Notes: generated by a model not told the origin, from the sequence alone. DNA of 64,000 nucleotides from Acinetobacter sp. SAAs474 (GCF_032823475.1 NZ_CP127915.1:1922001-1986000); one strand, 5' to 3'; shown: positions 1 to 10,140, counted from the stretch's first letter. Translations and numbers: made by a program.

Positions 1-346
1 TACTTGCAGGTAAAGCCGCAAGCATGGTATGCCAGTGTGCATCAATTAAACCTGGCATCAGAAATTTATGTTGACCATTAATGATTTGAGTATTGGCGGG
101 TATATTTATCGCTGTTGATGAAATTTTATTAATCTTATTATCTATGATTAAAACATTCATCGGTGGTGAAATTTTTGCAGATACACCATTAAAAATTTGT
201 ACATTTTGAAATAATATAGGTCGATTTATTGCACTTTTTGTTGCTGTAATATCACGCTGAGCGGGTGTGTGGGCATCAACAGCGTTGATCGCGCAAAAAA
301 ATAATAAAGCGCAATCTCTAATCAGTTTAAATATAGGCATAATCAT
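1..346 (-). CDS. Amidohydrolase-family protein, N-terminal part (cut by window edge)
   Basis: The frame is open from an ATG at 346 to the window edge, about 115 codons, so only the N-terminus is present. The first residues (MIMPIFKLIRD, then a hydrophobic LLFFCAINAVDA stretch) look like a Sec signal peptide, so the protein is probably exported. Near the visible end the motif PGLIDAHWHT matches the first metal-binding HxH segment of the amidohydrolase superfamily (imidazolonepropionase/prolidase-like members), preceded by the small beta-sandwich typical of these enzymes. AGAGAAGA lies just upstream as a ribosome site; a second ATG at 340 is an alternative start. The substrate cannot be told from this fragment. 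Confidence 0.8.
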   Translation of the reverse strand, partial: MIMPIFKLIRDCALLFFCAINAVDAHTPAQRDITATKSAINRPILFQNVQIFNGVSAKISPPMNVLIIDNKINKISSTAINIPANTQIINGQHKFLMPGLIDAHWHTMLAALPAS

Positions 347-586
347 GTCTTCTCTAAAGACGAATTAAAATTATAAAAATATTGTAGGTTGATTCTGCCA
401 AAATACTATTACAAGATATAATGGGTTTTGTAAAAGGAACTATATGCTTTTTCAGGATATTTTATGAGTAAAGTATCATGATGGTGATTTAATCATGGCA
501 GAAGATTAATTTTGATAATTAATGGCTATTTGATAATGATTATTATTATAATATTGAAATATTTCTCGTTAGACATTAAAGCAAAG

Positions 587-1504
587 ATGAATTTCATATT
601 AAAAAATATACGACGCTACTGTTGGGGGGTGATGTTATTAATAGGTTTGAATAGCATACTATATGCCAAACCAGACATAAAACCATTAGGGGCTAATATT
701 GCACAGCTTGGTTCACAGTACTATGACTTTAAAATTAAAACATTTACCTCACAAGATCAACAAAGAACCTATCAAGTCTGGTTAGGTATTCCTAAAATAA
801 ATAACCATCCAAAAGCAGCGTTTATTTCACTCTTTATGCTGGATGGTAATGCCGTGATGTCACATTTAAATGACCAGCTGCTACAACAATTGGCACAAAA
901 TAATGCGCCTGTTTTGGTTGCAATTGGCTATAAAACAGATTTGCCTTTTGAATCGCATTCTCGTGCTTTGGATTATACACCTGCAGATTTAACGACAGCT
1001 AAACCGGCACCAGATCCAAGAAATACCGAGCGTATGAGTGGCGGAAGTCATGATTTTAGAATGGTGATTATTAATCAGATTGCCCCTTGGGTAGAACAGA
1101 ATGTAAAACTTGATCCTACGCATAGAGCAATTTGGGGGCATTCATATGGGGGACTATTTGTTTTAGATAGTTTGCTGGCAGGAGAGTATTTCAGTCACTA
1201 TTTTGCAGCGAGTCCATCTTTATCGTGGGCTAATCAGCGCATCATTGAAAAAATAAATACAGTCGCGGTTGATATGCCCAAACAAAAACATTTATTACTG
1301 ATGGAGGGTGATCTTAGCAGTGATCAGACTGAAAATAAAAGTATCAATTTTGATCAGCAAGGCATTGAGTCTAACCGAAAAATTCTGGCTTTAATTGATC
1401 AACAGGGTGTAGATGCTAAGTTTTTGATTTATCCCAATTTAAAACATGGTCAAGTCTTTAAGGCGGCATTGATGGATGTCTTATTAAACCAGCTTTATCA
1501 ATAG
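587..1504 (+). CDS. Secreted alpha/beta hydrolase, esterase-D/IroE-like
   Basis: A 305-residue protein when started at the ATG at 587. The frame stays open back to 512, but the extra residues are low-complexity Ile/Leu, while from 587 the N-terminus reads as a classical signal peptide (MNFILKNIRR, hydrophobic core, ending near LYAKP). The nucleophile elbow GHSYGG (Ser about residue 186), an upstream LFMLDGNAV strand and a C-terminal NLKHGQVF with a candidate catalytic His fit the putative-esterase family (PF00756), which includes the siderophore esterases IroE and Fes and S-formylglutathione hydrolases. No siderophore genes are nearby, so the substrate is open. It is divergent from the amidohydrolase at the left edge. 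Confidence 0.8.
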   Translation: MNFILKNIRRYCWGVMLLIGLNSILYAKPDIKPLGANIAQLGSQYYDFKIKTFTSQDQQRTYQVWLGIPKINNHPKAAFISLFMLDGNAVMSHLNDQLLQQLAQNNAPVLVAIGYKTDLPFESHSRALDYTPADLTTAKPAPDPRNTERMSGGSHDFRMVIINQIAPWVEQNVKLDPTHRAIWGHSYGGLFVLDSLLAGEYFSHYFAASPSLSWANQRIIEKINTVAVDMPKQKHLLLMEGDLSSDQTENKSINFDQQGIESNRKILALIDQQGVDAKFLIYPNLKHGQVFKAALMDVLLNQLYQ

Positions 1505-1778
1505 GATACAGATCAGGCAGAGGATGAGGTCCCCGAAAATTTTATTCAAATAAAGCGTATTTTAAATTTGCAGCTAAACTCACCATGTGAATAATGACAA
1601 AATTGGTTTATTGATCTGATCGTGATGAAGATTGGCTAACAATATGCAAGGACGTTAGATTGATTTTATTATTAGAGAAAGCGTTTTATCCGTGCTGTAG
1701 ATGATTATTTTTTAACTAAAGGACAATTGAGTCTTGATGTTGAGTACAAAACGACAATTGTCCTCTAAAATACAGATA
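1505..1778. other. Intergenic, no gene seen
   Basis: No convincing gene. Near the right side GGACAATTG at 1721-1729 is repeated inverted as CAATTGTCC at 1755-1763, which could fold as a hairpin between the two convergent genes, but there is no U-tract. A short open stretch of about 27 codons on plus (about 1685-1768) ends at the second arm; it has no start and may be decayed coding DNA. Confidence 0.3.
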
Positions 1779-2693
1779 CTAATTTTTTGGAGTCATTAAT
1801 TGCCAGACATTCCAGCGCCCTTGTGTTTGAATCTCTTTAATTAAACGATCTGTAACCTGTGCTTCTTGTGGATATTTAAGCTTATAATTTTGTAAAATTT
1901 GAATCGCATTTTTCTTTTGTTCCATACCTAAATAATTGTTGGCAGCAACCAGATATGCTTCTTGTACACCACCTTGCATGGCATTATTTAAATATTTTAA
2001 TGCTTCTCGTTGACCACCACCTTCAGATAAACCAAAGCCAAACCAGAAGTTGGTTTCAGGATCTGTTTGATTCAACTTTAATAAACGTTGTGCATAATCT
2101 AATGATTTTGTGGTGTATGCTGCGCCTAAATCTAGATTACGCCCCATCACACTGGCTTTAAACGCACGTAGTAATACATCATAAGATGCATTATTTGCTG
2201 CTGCCAGTACATCGAGTTGCTGACTTACTTCTTTTAATTTACGTTCATAGCCTTTACGTTCCTGACGGCTGGTAAATTGAGGTGGGTAGTGGCGTGCTTT
2301 ACCTTCAACAATTAATAAAAAGTCATCAATGTCAGTGACATCAAGCTCATTATTGCCTGCCAAAGCAGCATACTTCATATGACGTGATTTGCTATTGACG
2401 GTTGGAACAATTAAGCGATTTGTATCGAGCGTAACAGATTTAGATGGGTCACTTGGAAGATTGATCACCACTTTAGTGACAGGTTGAGCTGCTGCTTGTT
2501 GTAATTCCACTTCAAATGCAGGAGGTGCATTATAATTAAATGGATTAAGTGGATAAAATGGTGCTGAAATATCTGGCTCTGTAAAGACAATGGCCTCTTT
2601 ATTGGTGGCATTATTACTTTTTGTTGGTAGTGAACCGCAGGCGCTGAGAATGGATGCTGCAACAAGTGTTATTGCCAAAGGCTTTATGGTCAT
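1779..2693 (-). CDS. Lipoprotein with C-terminal TPR/Sel1-like region, function unknown
   Basis: A 304-residue protein. The N-terminus MTIKPLAITLVAASILSAC is a lipoprotein signal peptide with the lipobox LSAC, so the mature protein should start at Cys19 and be anchored to a membrane, probably the outer one (the +2 residue is Gly, not Asp). Residues 30-60 are Pro/Asn-rich. The C-terminal third (about 185-290) contains paired helices with TPR/Sel1-like spacing (DPETNFWFGFGLSEGGG, then EALKYLNNAMQGG). It lies downstream of cysE on the same strand with about 110 bp between, so it may be its own transcript. I do not recognise a named homologue; a scaffold or periplasmic protein-interaction role is only inference. 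Confidence 0.75.
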   Translation of the reverse strand: MTIKPLAITLVAASILSACGSLPTKSNNATNKEAIVFTEPDISAPFYPLNPFNYNAPPAFEVELQQAAAQPVTKVVINLPSDPSKSVTLDTNRLIVPTVNSKSRHMKYAALAGNNELDVTDIDDFLLIVEGKARHYPPQFTSRQERKGYERKLKEVSQQLDVLAAANNASYDVLLRAFKASVMGRNLDLGAAYTTKSLDYAQRLLKLNQTDPETNFWFGFGLSEGGGQREALKYLNNAMQGGVQEAYLVAANNYLGMEQKKNAIQILQNYKLKYPQEAQVTDRLIKEIQTQGRWNVWQLMTPKN

Positions 2694-2804
2694 ATTAATC
2701 TTCCAAAATTATTTTTCATGTCATATAGGCATGTTGATCAGTCTAAAAAAAGCTGACCAAACATGCAAGTAACCACGTGTTACAATAGCGTGAGTGAAAT
2801 CTGA

Positions 2805-3611
2805 TTATTTTGATGCAGCAGTTTGAGCTTCACATTCACGTCGGACTTCCTCGATGATTTTTAACTCTTCTTCACTAAAAGGTTGTGCTGTAATTTGCTG
2901 TTTGGTAAATGTTGGATCTAAAAGAGAAAGCCTTTGACACAAGGTATTCATACGTTTTTCATTGCTTTGAATACGATCAAGTAATACGCGCATTCCTTCC
3001 AAAATTGGATCAGATTGGTCTGGTGTTGCTGCATATGCCTGAAAACCAATACTTTGTGCATAATGACGACGACGTACTTCATCGTCATCATGAGGTTTAT
3101 CTTTGCTAATAAAGCGAGCGGCACTTCCTACAGCTGTTGTATCTGCTGGAACAGCTTTGGTGACGACTGCATTGGAGCCTATTTTGGCATTTTTACCCAC
3201 TGTAAATGGGCCTAAAATTTTAGCACCAGCACCGACAACAACACCATCTTCAAGTGTCGGATGGCGCTTACCTTTTTGCCATGTTGTCCCACCCAAGGTT
3301 ACACCATGATAGAGCGTGACATCATCGCCAATTTCAGCAGTTTCGCCAATCACCACGCCCATACCATGATCAATAAAAAGACGTCGACCAATTTTAGCGC
3401 CAGGATGTATTTCAATACCAGTTGCAAAACGGCTAAAAGAAGACAATAAGCGTGCTGAGCCTTTACAGTCTTTTTTCCATAACTCATGTGCAAAGCGATG
3501 CATAATTAATGCATGTATACCCGGATAGGTGGTTAAAACTTCAAGTGTGTTCCGTGCAGCAGGATCGCGCGCGAAGACAGCTTGTATATCTTCTTTGAGC
3601 TGTTTTAGCAT
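2805..3611 (-). CDS. cysE: Serine O-acetyltransferase
   Basis: A 268-residue protein. It transfers acetyl from acetyl-CoA to L-serine, giving O-acetylserine, the first step of cysteine synthesis in the cytoplasm. After an alpha-helical N-terminus ([18 protein letters not shown]), the left-handed beta-helix of hexapeptide repeats is clear: [40 protein letters not shown], then [12 protein letters not shown]. The DHG and HGVTLGG segments carry the catalytic Asp/His pair and acetyl-CoA contacts known for CysE. The ATG at 3611 overlaps the stop of trmJ by one base (TAATG), so the two are translationally coupled. The C-terminal tail is longer than in short CysE isoforms. Confidence 0.95.
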   Translation of the reverse strand: MLKQLKEDIQAVFARDPAARNTLEVLTTYPGIHALIMHRFAHELWKKDCKGSARLLSSFSRFATGIEIHPGAKIGRRLFIDHGMGVVIGETAEIGDDVTLYHGVTLGGTTWQKGKRHPTLEDGVVVGAGAKILGPFTVGKNAKIGSNAVVTKAVPADTTAVGSAARFISKDKPHDDDEVRRRHYAQSIGFQAYAATPDQSDPILEGMRVLLDRIQSNEKRMNTLCQRLSLLDPTFTKQQITAQPFSEEELKIIEEVRRECEAQTAASK

Positions 3612-4456
3612 TATTTAAGATCCTTTTTTAAATCAAGCGTTGCTGTTTTTTTCCATGTGCCATCATTCATCGCTTGAACACGACTAAATATGCCACGAAG
3701 TAAGTGATATTCCATACGATCTAATTGTATACGTCCAAATAAACGACGCAAGCGTAATGGCAATAATCTTGGATTTTTAGGATCTAAAAATTCAATATCG
3801 GCTAACATTTTTTCTAGATGTGGATAAAATTGTTCCATTTGTGCATGGGTCACCAAGGGTTCATCCCATTGCATATCCTCAGTTTCTGTCACATGCATTA
3901 ATGCTTGTGGATCTACAGATTGATCAATCTGTGCCATTGCAGCCATACGCATTTCATAACAAATCACTTGAATAGCTTGAGCAACATTAAGTACACCATA
4001 ATCTTGATTAACTGGAATCGTGACATGATAGTTGGCCAAAGCCAATTCTTCATTGGTTAAGCCACGATCTTCACGACCAAAAATAATCGCAATTTCCTGT
4101 TGATGTTGTATAACGGCATTTAAGGATTTTTCTGCGGCGGGACGAGCATCAAGTAAGGGCCAAGGAATTGTTCTGCTACGGGCACTGGTTCCAAAAACCA
4201 GATGACAATCCTGAATGGCTTCTTCCAGTGTAGCGACAATTTGAATATGATCAATTAAATCACTGGCACCTGCAGCCAAAGCATCAATATCTGGATGTGG
4301 ATAGGTTTTAGGTGCAACTAACACGAGCTTGGATAAGCCCATGGTTTTCATTGCGCGTAAAGCACTACCAATATTTGCGGGTAGGGTGGTATTCACCATG
4401 ACAATACGCACATGGGAGAGATGTGCTGATACAACAGCATTGTCAATTTGATTCAT
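3611..4456 (-). CDS. trmJ: tRNA (cytidine/uridine-32-2'-O)-methyltransferase TrmJ
   Basis: A 281-residue SPOUT-class RNA 2'-O-methyltransferase. TrmJ methylates the 2'-hydroxyl of nucleotide 32 in the anticodon loop of several tRNAs using S-adenosylmethionine. Visible family signatures are [20 protein letters not shown] (motif 1), VFGTSARSR, and the trefoil-knot motifs [15 protein letters not shown] and [18 protein letters not shown]. The C-terminal 100 residues form the TrmJ-specific extension. It is upstream of and overlaps cysE by one base; dnaE lies about 24 bases upstream, so all three may share a transcript. The trmJ-cysE adjacency resembles the iscR-side neighbourhood in other gammaproteobacteria, where both genes are often near each other. 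Confidence 0.93.
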   Translation of the reverse strand: MNQIDNAVVSAHLSHVRIVMVNTTLPANIGSALRAMKTMGLSKLVLVAPKTYPHPDIDALAAGASDLIDHIQIVATLEEAIQDCHLVFGTSARSRTIPWPLLDARPAAEKSLNAVIQHQQEIAIIFGREDRGLTNEELALANYHVTIPVNQDYGVLNVAQAIQVICYEMRMAAMAQIDQSVDPQALMHVTETEDMQWDEPLVTHAQMEQFYPHLEKMLADIEFLDPKNPRLLPLRLRRLFGRIQLDRMEYHLLRGIFSRVQAMNDGTWKKTATLDLKKDLK

Positions 4457-4479
4457 AATGTTTCCGACTTAAACTTTAA

Positions 4480-7400
4480 TTAAGAGTATTGTTGAATATT
4501 CATTTGATAGAGATCCATGGCATCATCCATAGACAGTCCTTCAGCAGGTGGAGGAATTTCGATAGCTTGTGCTGGTGGATCATTGATGATTTTTGCGGCT
4601 TTAGATTTCACATGGTATTCAATATGTATAGCATCTGGACCGAAATAATCACGCAATTTGCTTAAAACATCATCTAATGGAGCCACTTTCCACGCAATAC
4701 CCAATTGGCATTCTGCATGGGCATAGGGAAAATCAAGTAAAAGTTTGACAGGAATATGGGTCATCATATCAATATGGGTATACGGCTGTAAGATACGTGC
4801 TAAATCCTGTGCCAAGGTAGGCAAGAGGTGTTCTGGGTGGAGCTGTATTTGAATACTGTTGGCTCTTTTTTGTCGAATTTCATTGATGCTAAAGGCTTTA
4901 CTTAAACGACCCAAAGGACGATCAAATCCTTCACGTTCATAAATTTCACCTTCAATAACAATGACTTTTTCCAGTTGAATAATCTCTTTAAATCGTTGAA
5001 AGCGTTCATGATTTGAGGATACCTCAATACGTGAAGTTCCATCATCCAAGGTAATCATCATACGATTTGGAAAGTTGGCAATATCGACGACTAATCCCGC
5101 AAAAACAGTGGTTACACCGCGACGCGTTGGCGTTAATTCATTAATGCGACATGGAATAAACGATTTAAGTTCAGGACGATAAACATCAATCGGATGACCG
5201 GTTAAATATAAGCCTAAAGTATCTTTTTCACCTTTTAAACGAATTTCATCTGACCATGGTTTAATGGGTTTGGCTGGTTTACGTTGTACTTCGGCAACTT
5301 CACCAAATAAGTCCATAATCCCTGTTTCGCGATTTTGTCGAGCCTGTTCAGCCGCTTGTACTGCCTCAGGGAGTTGCAACATTAAACGAGAACGTTCAAT
5401 ACCCAAACAATCTAATGCACCTGCACGGATTAATGCCTCTAAAGTTCGTTTATTAATTTTCTTTAAATCAATACGATGACAAAAATCAAATAAATCGCAA
5501 TATGGACCATCGTGTATACGTGATTCAATAACGGACTGCATCGCTGCTTCACCGACACCTTTAATTGCACCTAAGCCATATACAATCGTTTGTGGGTCAC
5601 TGGCATGAAAGTGATACAGTGACATATTAATGGAAGGGGGAAGCACTTCAATATGATTATTACGACAGTCATCAATTAAAAATACAACGTTATCTGTATT
5701 TTGCATTTCTGATGACATGACTGCCGACAAAAACTCAGCTGGATAATGTGCTTTTAACCATGCTGTTTGATAGGCCACCAGTGCATAGGCAGCAGCATGG
5801 GATTTGTTAAAGCCATAACCAGCAAATTTTTCCATATAATCAAAAATATGATTTGCTGTATCTTCATCAATCTGTTTTTTAGCAGCACCTTCAATAAAAA
5901 TTTGCCGTTGCTTAACCATTTCTTCTGGTTTTTTCTTACCCATTGCACGACGCAATAAGTCAGCACCCCCTAACGAATAACCCGCACAAAACTGTGCTGA
6001 TTGCATGACTTGTTCTTGATAAACCATAATGCCATAGGTCGGCTCAAGTACTTTTTCTAACAAGGGGTGTAAATATTCGAAAGATCCACCATGCATACGG
6101 TGAATAAAGTCAGGAATAAGATCCATCGGACCTGGACGATATAGCGATACGAAGGCAATAATTTCTTCAAATTTACTTGGTCGTGCCTCCTTCAGCATTT
6201 TTTTCATACCGACGGATTCAAACTGGAATACTGCAGTGGTATTGGCTGTTGCAAAGATGGCATAGGCCGCTGGATCATCGAGGGGGATATAGGAAATATT
6301 AATCGCTTGCTTGACATCGGCACGTGCATTGATATGTTTGATGGCATCTTCAATAACAGTCAGATTACGTAAGCCTAAAAAGTCAAATTTAACTAATCCT
6401 GCCGCTTCAACATCATCTTTATCAAATTGTGCAACACGTGCACTACCATCGGCTTCACACATGACCGCTGAATAATCGGTCAGCTTCGTCGGTGCGATGA
6501 CTACACCACCAGCATGTTTACCCGTATTTCGCGTAATACCTTCCAGTTTAAGGGCCATTTCCCAGATTTCAGCAGCATCATCATAATCAGGATTAGAAGG
6601 ATTGGTAACAATATCTTTAAGTTGGGGTTCTGCTTCAATCGACTCTTCTAAACTCAGACCTAAAGGTTTTGTTGGAATCATTTTAGAAATACGATCAGCT
6701 AAACCATAAGATTTGCCTAAGACACGTGCCACATCACGAATTGCACCTTTAGCAGCCATAGTACCAAAGGTTGCGATTTGAGAAACAGCATCTCGTCCAT
6801 AGGTTTGGGCAACATAGTCAATAACACGATCGCGACCTGCAATACAGAAATCAACGTCAAAATCGGGCATCGATACCCGTTCTGGATTTAAGAAACGTTC
6901 AAATAAAAGATCATAACGTAATGGGTCAAGATCGGTAATTTTTAGACTATAGGCCACCAATGATCCAGCACCAGAACCACGTCCGGGACCAACAGGAACC
7001 CCATTGTTTTTTGACCATTGGATAAAGTCCATGACAATTAAAAAATAGCCAGGGAATCCCATATCCAAAATAATCTTGACCTCAAATGCTAAACGCTCAT
7101 CATAAGGTTGACGAATTTCTGGCCAATTGTCTGTACGTTGCTCTGGCGGATAAAGAAAATTTAAACGCTCTTCTAGCCCTTCTTTTGACAGATGAGCAAA
7201 ATAGCTTTCAATGGTATAACCTTCAGGAATTGGGTAGTCTGGTAAGTCATTGAAACCTAGACGTAAGGTAACATTACAACGTTTGGCAATATGGAAGGTA
7301 TTTTCAATCGCAGTTGGAATATCTGTAAAAAGTGCAGACATTTGTTCGGCATTTTTAAAATATTGTTCTGGGCTATAGATCTTGGGGCGACGTGGGTCAC

Positions 7401-8049
7401 TGAGCACATAACCATCAGCAATACAGACACGTGCTTCATGTGCATCAAAGTCATCTTTGCTTAAAAAATGCACATCATTGTGTGCAACCACACCAATGTT
7501 ATATTTTTTAGCCAACTGAACGGCTTCATGGATAAAGTCTTCTTCACCTGGACGTTCAGTTCGGGTTAAAGCCAAATAAACACGATTACCAAATTTTTCA
7601 ATCCATTGTTCTAATAAAGGTTGTGCTTTTTGTGGATTAGAGGTACAGAGCATTTTTCCAACATCACTCTGCATACCCAGCAGTACAATGAGATCTTGGT
7701 TTTGTTGTAAGATCCATTCTTTTTCAATACACGGAATACTTAATTGTTGTCCACGAATAAAGCCTTCAGAGACTAACTCAGTTAAATTACGCCACCCTTT
7801 ATTGGTCATTGCCAGTAAAGTAACACGATGTTCTGTATCATTGAGGCGTACATTAGAACCTAGAATTGGTTTAATCCCTTTATCTAAGCACTTTTTATAA
7901 AATTTGACCGCTGCATGTAGATTGGATAAATCTGTTAAAGCTAAAGCAGGCATTGCATCATTTGCAGCAGCTTTAATTAAATCAGGTATGCGTACGATAG
8001 ATTCTGTAATTGAAAATTCTGTATGGATACCAAGATGTATAAAGCGCAT
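4480..8049 (-). CDS. dnaE: DNA polymerase III subunit alpha
   Basis: A 1189-residue replicative polymerase when started at the ATG at 8049, which has AGGA eight bases upstream. The frame extends to 8172, but the extra 41 residues are not homologous to DnaE, whose N-terminus is the PHP domain beginning MRFIHLGIHTEFSI. Domains in order: PHP (1-270), palm and fingers with GPGRGSGAGSLVAYSL and the catalytic aspartates in PDFDVDFC, then tandem HhH (about 830-900), OB fold (about 990-1070) and a tau-binding C-terminus. The length equals the usual 1160-1190 residues. It catalyses chromosomal DNA synthesis in the polymerase III core; proofreading is supplied by DnaQ elsewhere. It is followed closely by trmJ. 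Confidence 0.96.
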   Translation of the reverse strand: MRFIHLGIHTEFSITESIVRIPDLIKAAANDAMPALALTDLSNLHAAVKFYKKCLDKGIKPILGSNVRLNDTEHRVTLLAMTNKGWRNLTELVSEGFIRGQQLSIPCIEKEWILQQNQDLIVLLGMQSDVGKMLCTSNPQKAQPLLEQWIEKFGNRVYLALTRTERPGEEDFIHEAVQLAKKYNIGVVAHNDVHFLSKDDFDAHEARVCIADGYVLSDPRRPKIYSPEQYFKNAEQMSALFTDIPTAIENTFHIAKRCNVTLRLGFNDLPDYPIPEGYTIESYFAHLSKEGLEERLNFLYPPEQRTDNWPEIRQPYDERLAFEVKIILDMGFPGYFLIVMDFIQWSKNNGVPVGPGRGSGAGSLVAYSLKITDLDPLRYDLLFERFLNPERVSMPDFDVDFCIAGRDRVIDYVAQTYGRDAVSQIATFGTMAAKGAIRDVARVLGKSYGLADRISKMIPTKPLGLSLEESIEAEPQLKDIVTNPSNPDYDDAAEIWEMALKLEGITRNTGKHAGGVVIAPTKLTDYSAVMCEADGSARVAQFDKDDVEAAGLVKFDFLGLRNLTVIEDAIKHINARADVKQAINISYIPLDDPAAYAIFATANTTAVFQFESVGMKKMLKEARPSKFEEIIAFVSLYRPGPMDLIPDFIHRMHGGSFEYLHPLLEKVLEPTYGIMVYQEQVMQSAQFCAGYSLGGADLLRRAMGKKKPEEMVKQRQIFIEGAAKKQIDEDTANHIFDYMEKFAGYGFNKSHAAAYALVAYQTAWLKAHYPAEFLSAVMSSEMQNTDNVVFLIDDCRNNHIEVLPPSINMSLYHFHASDPQTIVYGLGAIKGVGEAAMQSVIESRIHDGPYCDLFDFCHRIDLKKINKRTLEALIRAGALDCLGIERSRLMLQLPEAVQAAEQARQNRETGIMDLFGEVAEVQRKPAKPIKPWSDEIRLKGEKDTLGLYLTGHPIDVYRPELKSFIPCRINELTPTRRGVTTVFAGLVVDIANFPNRMMITLDDGTSRIEVSSNHERFQRFKEIIQLEKVIVIEGEIYEREGFDRPLGRLSKAFSINEIRQKRANSIQIQLHPEHLLPTLAQDLARILQPYTHIDMMTHIPVKLLLDFPYAHAECQLGIAWKVAPLDDVLSKLRDYFGPDAIHIEYHVKSKAAKIINDPPAQAIEIPPPAEGLSMDDAMDLYQMNIQQYS

Positions 8050-8186
8050 AAATGAGTTCCTGCAAAAATCATTGATTATTTTAGCACGCTCTGCATCAGC
8101 TGATGGATTAAAATTTATCTGCTTCTCGGTTGAATAAATATAAGCCCTAGAGATCGGGCTTATTTTATGCATTTATAGGGGCTTGA

Positions 8187-8882
8187 CTATCTTAAGCGAG
8201 CCAACCATTCTCCTAACATTTGTACCATCTGGACTAAAACCAGCAATACAATCACGGTCAAAATAACCACGCTTGTATCAAAACGTTGGTAGCCATAAGA
8301 AATTGCCAAATCACCAATACCACCCGCACCAACAGCACCAGCCATTGCTGTTGCACCAATTAAGCTAATGGTGGCTGTGGTTAAATTAAGAATCAATGAG
8401 CTACGGGCTTCAGGGATAATAAATTTAAAAATAATTTGTAAAGGTGTTGCACCCATCGCTTGAGCAGACTCAATAATACCGTCATTGACTTCTAGCAGCG
8501 AAGTTTCAACCAAACGGCCAATATAAGGTCCAACATAAATAGTTAATGGTACAATCGCTGCCCATGTACCAATCGATGTTCCAACAATAAATTGGGTTAA
8601 TGGAATAACAGCAATTAATAAAATGATAAAGGGTAAGGAACGTAGTGCATTGACAATTGGATTAAGCCCATAATAAATGATTTTATTGGCTAAAATTCCT
8701 TCAGGTCGTGTGACCACTAAAATAATTCCTTGCGTAACTCCCCAAATACAACCAAAAAGCATTGAAAAGAACACCATATTAAAGGTTTCTTGTAATGCTG
8801 TAACAAATTGTCCCATAGACAACGCGCTGGTCCAAAATGGTGCGGTGATTTGAGTTAACCACTCAACAATCATGTCTTTCAT
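8187..8882 (-). CDS. metI: D-methionine ABC transporter permease
   Basis: A 231-residue inner-membrane permease with about five hydrophobic segments and the binding-protein-dependent transport signature EAA-like loop ESAQAMGATPLQIIFKFIIP, which contacts the ATPase. MetI forms the translocation pore of the MetNIQ importer for D- and L-methionine. Its ATG overlaps the stop of metN by four bases (ATGA), so the two are translationally coupled. The length is close to the typical 217-225 residues. The glycine-rich GAVGAGGIGDLAISYGYQRF near the C-terminus is characteristic of MetI. Confidence 0.95.
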   Translation of the reverse strand: MKDMIVEWLTQITAPFWTSALSMGQFVTALQETFNMVFFSMLFGCIWGVTQGIILVVTRPEGILANKIIYYGLNPIVNALRSLPFIILLIAVIPLTQFIVGTSIGTWAAIVPLTIYVGPYIGRLVETSLLEVNDGIIESAQAMGATPLQIIFKFIIPEARSSLILNLTTATISLIGATAMAGAVGAGGIGDLAISYGYQRFDTSVVILTVIVLLVLVQMVQMLGEWLARLR

Positions 8883-9907
8883 GGCTGAACTCCCTTCGAT
8901 TGTTCTACAGAAACCCCTTGTGCGCGAAGAAATGCGATTGCAGCTTCTACAAGTTGTGGATCACCCAAAAGTTGGATAAACATTTGACCAATCACTGTGC
9001 CGTTAATTTCAGTCATATTGGCAAATAAGATATTTAAACTAATATCAAACTGTTTAATCACGGCTTGAATGACTGTTTCCTGTGCCGAATGACCTAAAAA
9101 TTTTAAACAATAGATACTGTTATGATGTTTATCAGCCAAATTATTTAAAATATTTACGGGTAATTGCTGTTGTAACACAGTTTGAATAAAAGTTTGTGTA
9201 GTGGGATGTTGAGGTTGACTAAAAATCTCTAAGGTAGAACCAGACTCAATTACGCGCCCTTGTTCCATGACGGCTACATAATCACAAATAGATTCGATGA
9301 CATCCATTTCATGTGTGACCATGACAATGGTAATACCTTGCTCTTTATTGATTTTTTTTAATAGTGTGAGTACAGATTGTGTTGTCTGTGGATCGAGAGC
9401 AGAAGTCGCTTCATCACACAGTAAAATTTGTGGATGATTCGCCAGTGCGCGGGCAATACCAACGCGTTGTTTTTGTCCACCAGATAATTCATCGGGGTAG
9501 GCATTTCTTTTATGTGCTAAATCAATAAAAAGCAATAGTTCTTCTAGGCGTTTTTCACGCTCAGCTTTACTATAACCTAACAATTGCAACGGCATGACAA
9601 TATTTTCAGCAACCGTTTTAGTCTCCAGTAAGTTGAAATGCTGAAAAATCATACCAATATTAGCGCGTTTTGTACGTAGTTCTTTGGCACTTAAAGCAGT
9701 AAAGTCAATATCATTAATCATGATTTGACCTTGGCTAGGGCGTTCTAACAGGTTGATTAAACGAATTAGTGTACTTTTTCCTGCACCACTATAGCCAATG
9801 ATGCCAAAAATACAGCTTTGCGGGATTTGTAAATTAATGTTATCTAAAGCACGTACGGTTTGACCATTCAATTGGTAGTGCTTAGAAATATTTTTAAATT
9901 CAATCAT
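8879..9907 (-). CDS. metN: Methionine ABC transporter ATP-binding protein
   Basis: A 342-residue ATPase when started at the ATG at 9907 (MIEFKNISKHY), the usual MetN N-terminus and length. The frame runs to 9958 but that extension is hydrophobic and unlike the family. Walker A GYSGAGKSTL, the signature LSGGQKQR, Walker B ILLCDEATSALD and the H-loop VTHEMD are all present. Residues about 265-340 form the C-terminal NIL/ACT-like domain that binds methionine and inhibits transport when the cell is replete. It energises uptake through MetI with MetQ as binding protein. The gap of 233 bp to metQ contains a terminator-like hairpin. Confidence 0.95.
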   Translation of the reverse strand: MIEFKNISKHYQLNGQTVRALDNINLQIPQSCIFGIIGYSGAGKSTLIRLINLLERPSQGQIMINDIDFTALSAKELRTKRANIGMIFQHFNLLETKTVAENIVMPLQLLGYSKAEREKRLEELLLFIDLAHKRNAYPDELSGGQKQRVGIARALANHPQILLCDEATSALDPQTTQSVLTLLKKINKEQGITIVMVTHEMDVIESICDYVAVMEQGRVIESGSTLEIFSQPQHPTTQTFIQTVLQQQLPVNILNNLADKHHNSIYCLKFLGHSAQETVIQAVIKQFDISLNILFANMTEINGTVIGQMFIQLLGDPQLVEAAIAFLRAQGVSVEQSKGVQP

Positions 9908-10140
9908 AAGGTCAAAAACTAATGTCAATAAAAACAGCGCAAGTGGTTTATCTGTCAAAGATAAGGGCAGAGATTCTAACTTACTATTTAATTTCTGTTA
10001 AATAGTCAGCGTGATTGATTTCTATTTAACGGTTGTTTTCTGCAGCAAGGTTTAGATCACATTATCTCTGGGATGATTAATTTAAAATGCCAACCAGTAA
10101 GACTGATTGGCATTCCTGTGTGTTATTCAATTATGATAAT
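9908..10140 (-). other. metQ-metN spacer
   Basis: The spacer between metQ and metN carries a strong hairpin next to metQ (see the terminator at 10087-10113), then about 180 A/T-rich bases without an ORF. I found no clear promoter in front of metN, so metN-metI probably depends on read-through or on a weak promoter here. Confidence 0.4.
10087..10113 (-). terminator. Terminator-like hairpin after metQ
   Basis: On the minus strand ATGCCAATCAGT (10113-10102) pairs with ACTGGTTGGCAT (10098-10087) around a three-base loop: a 12-bp stem with one G-U pair. The following bases are TTTAAATT, a weak U-tract. Placed 27 bases after the metQ stop, it could give partial termination, making more MetQ than MetN/MetI. 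Confidence 0.65.

Noticed and set aside
8050..8172. Longer DnaE N-terminus
   Set aside because: The additional 41 residues have no counterpart in DnaE, and ATG 8049 has a proper AGGA site.
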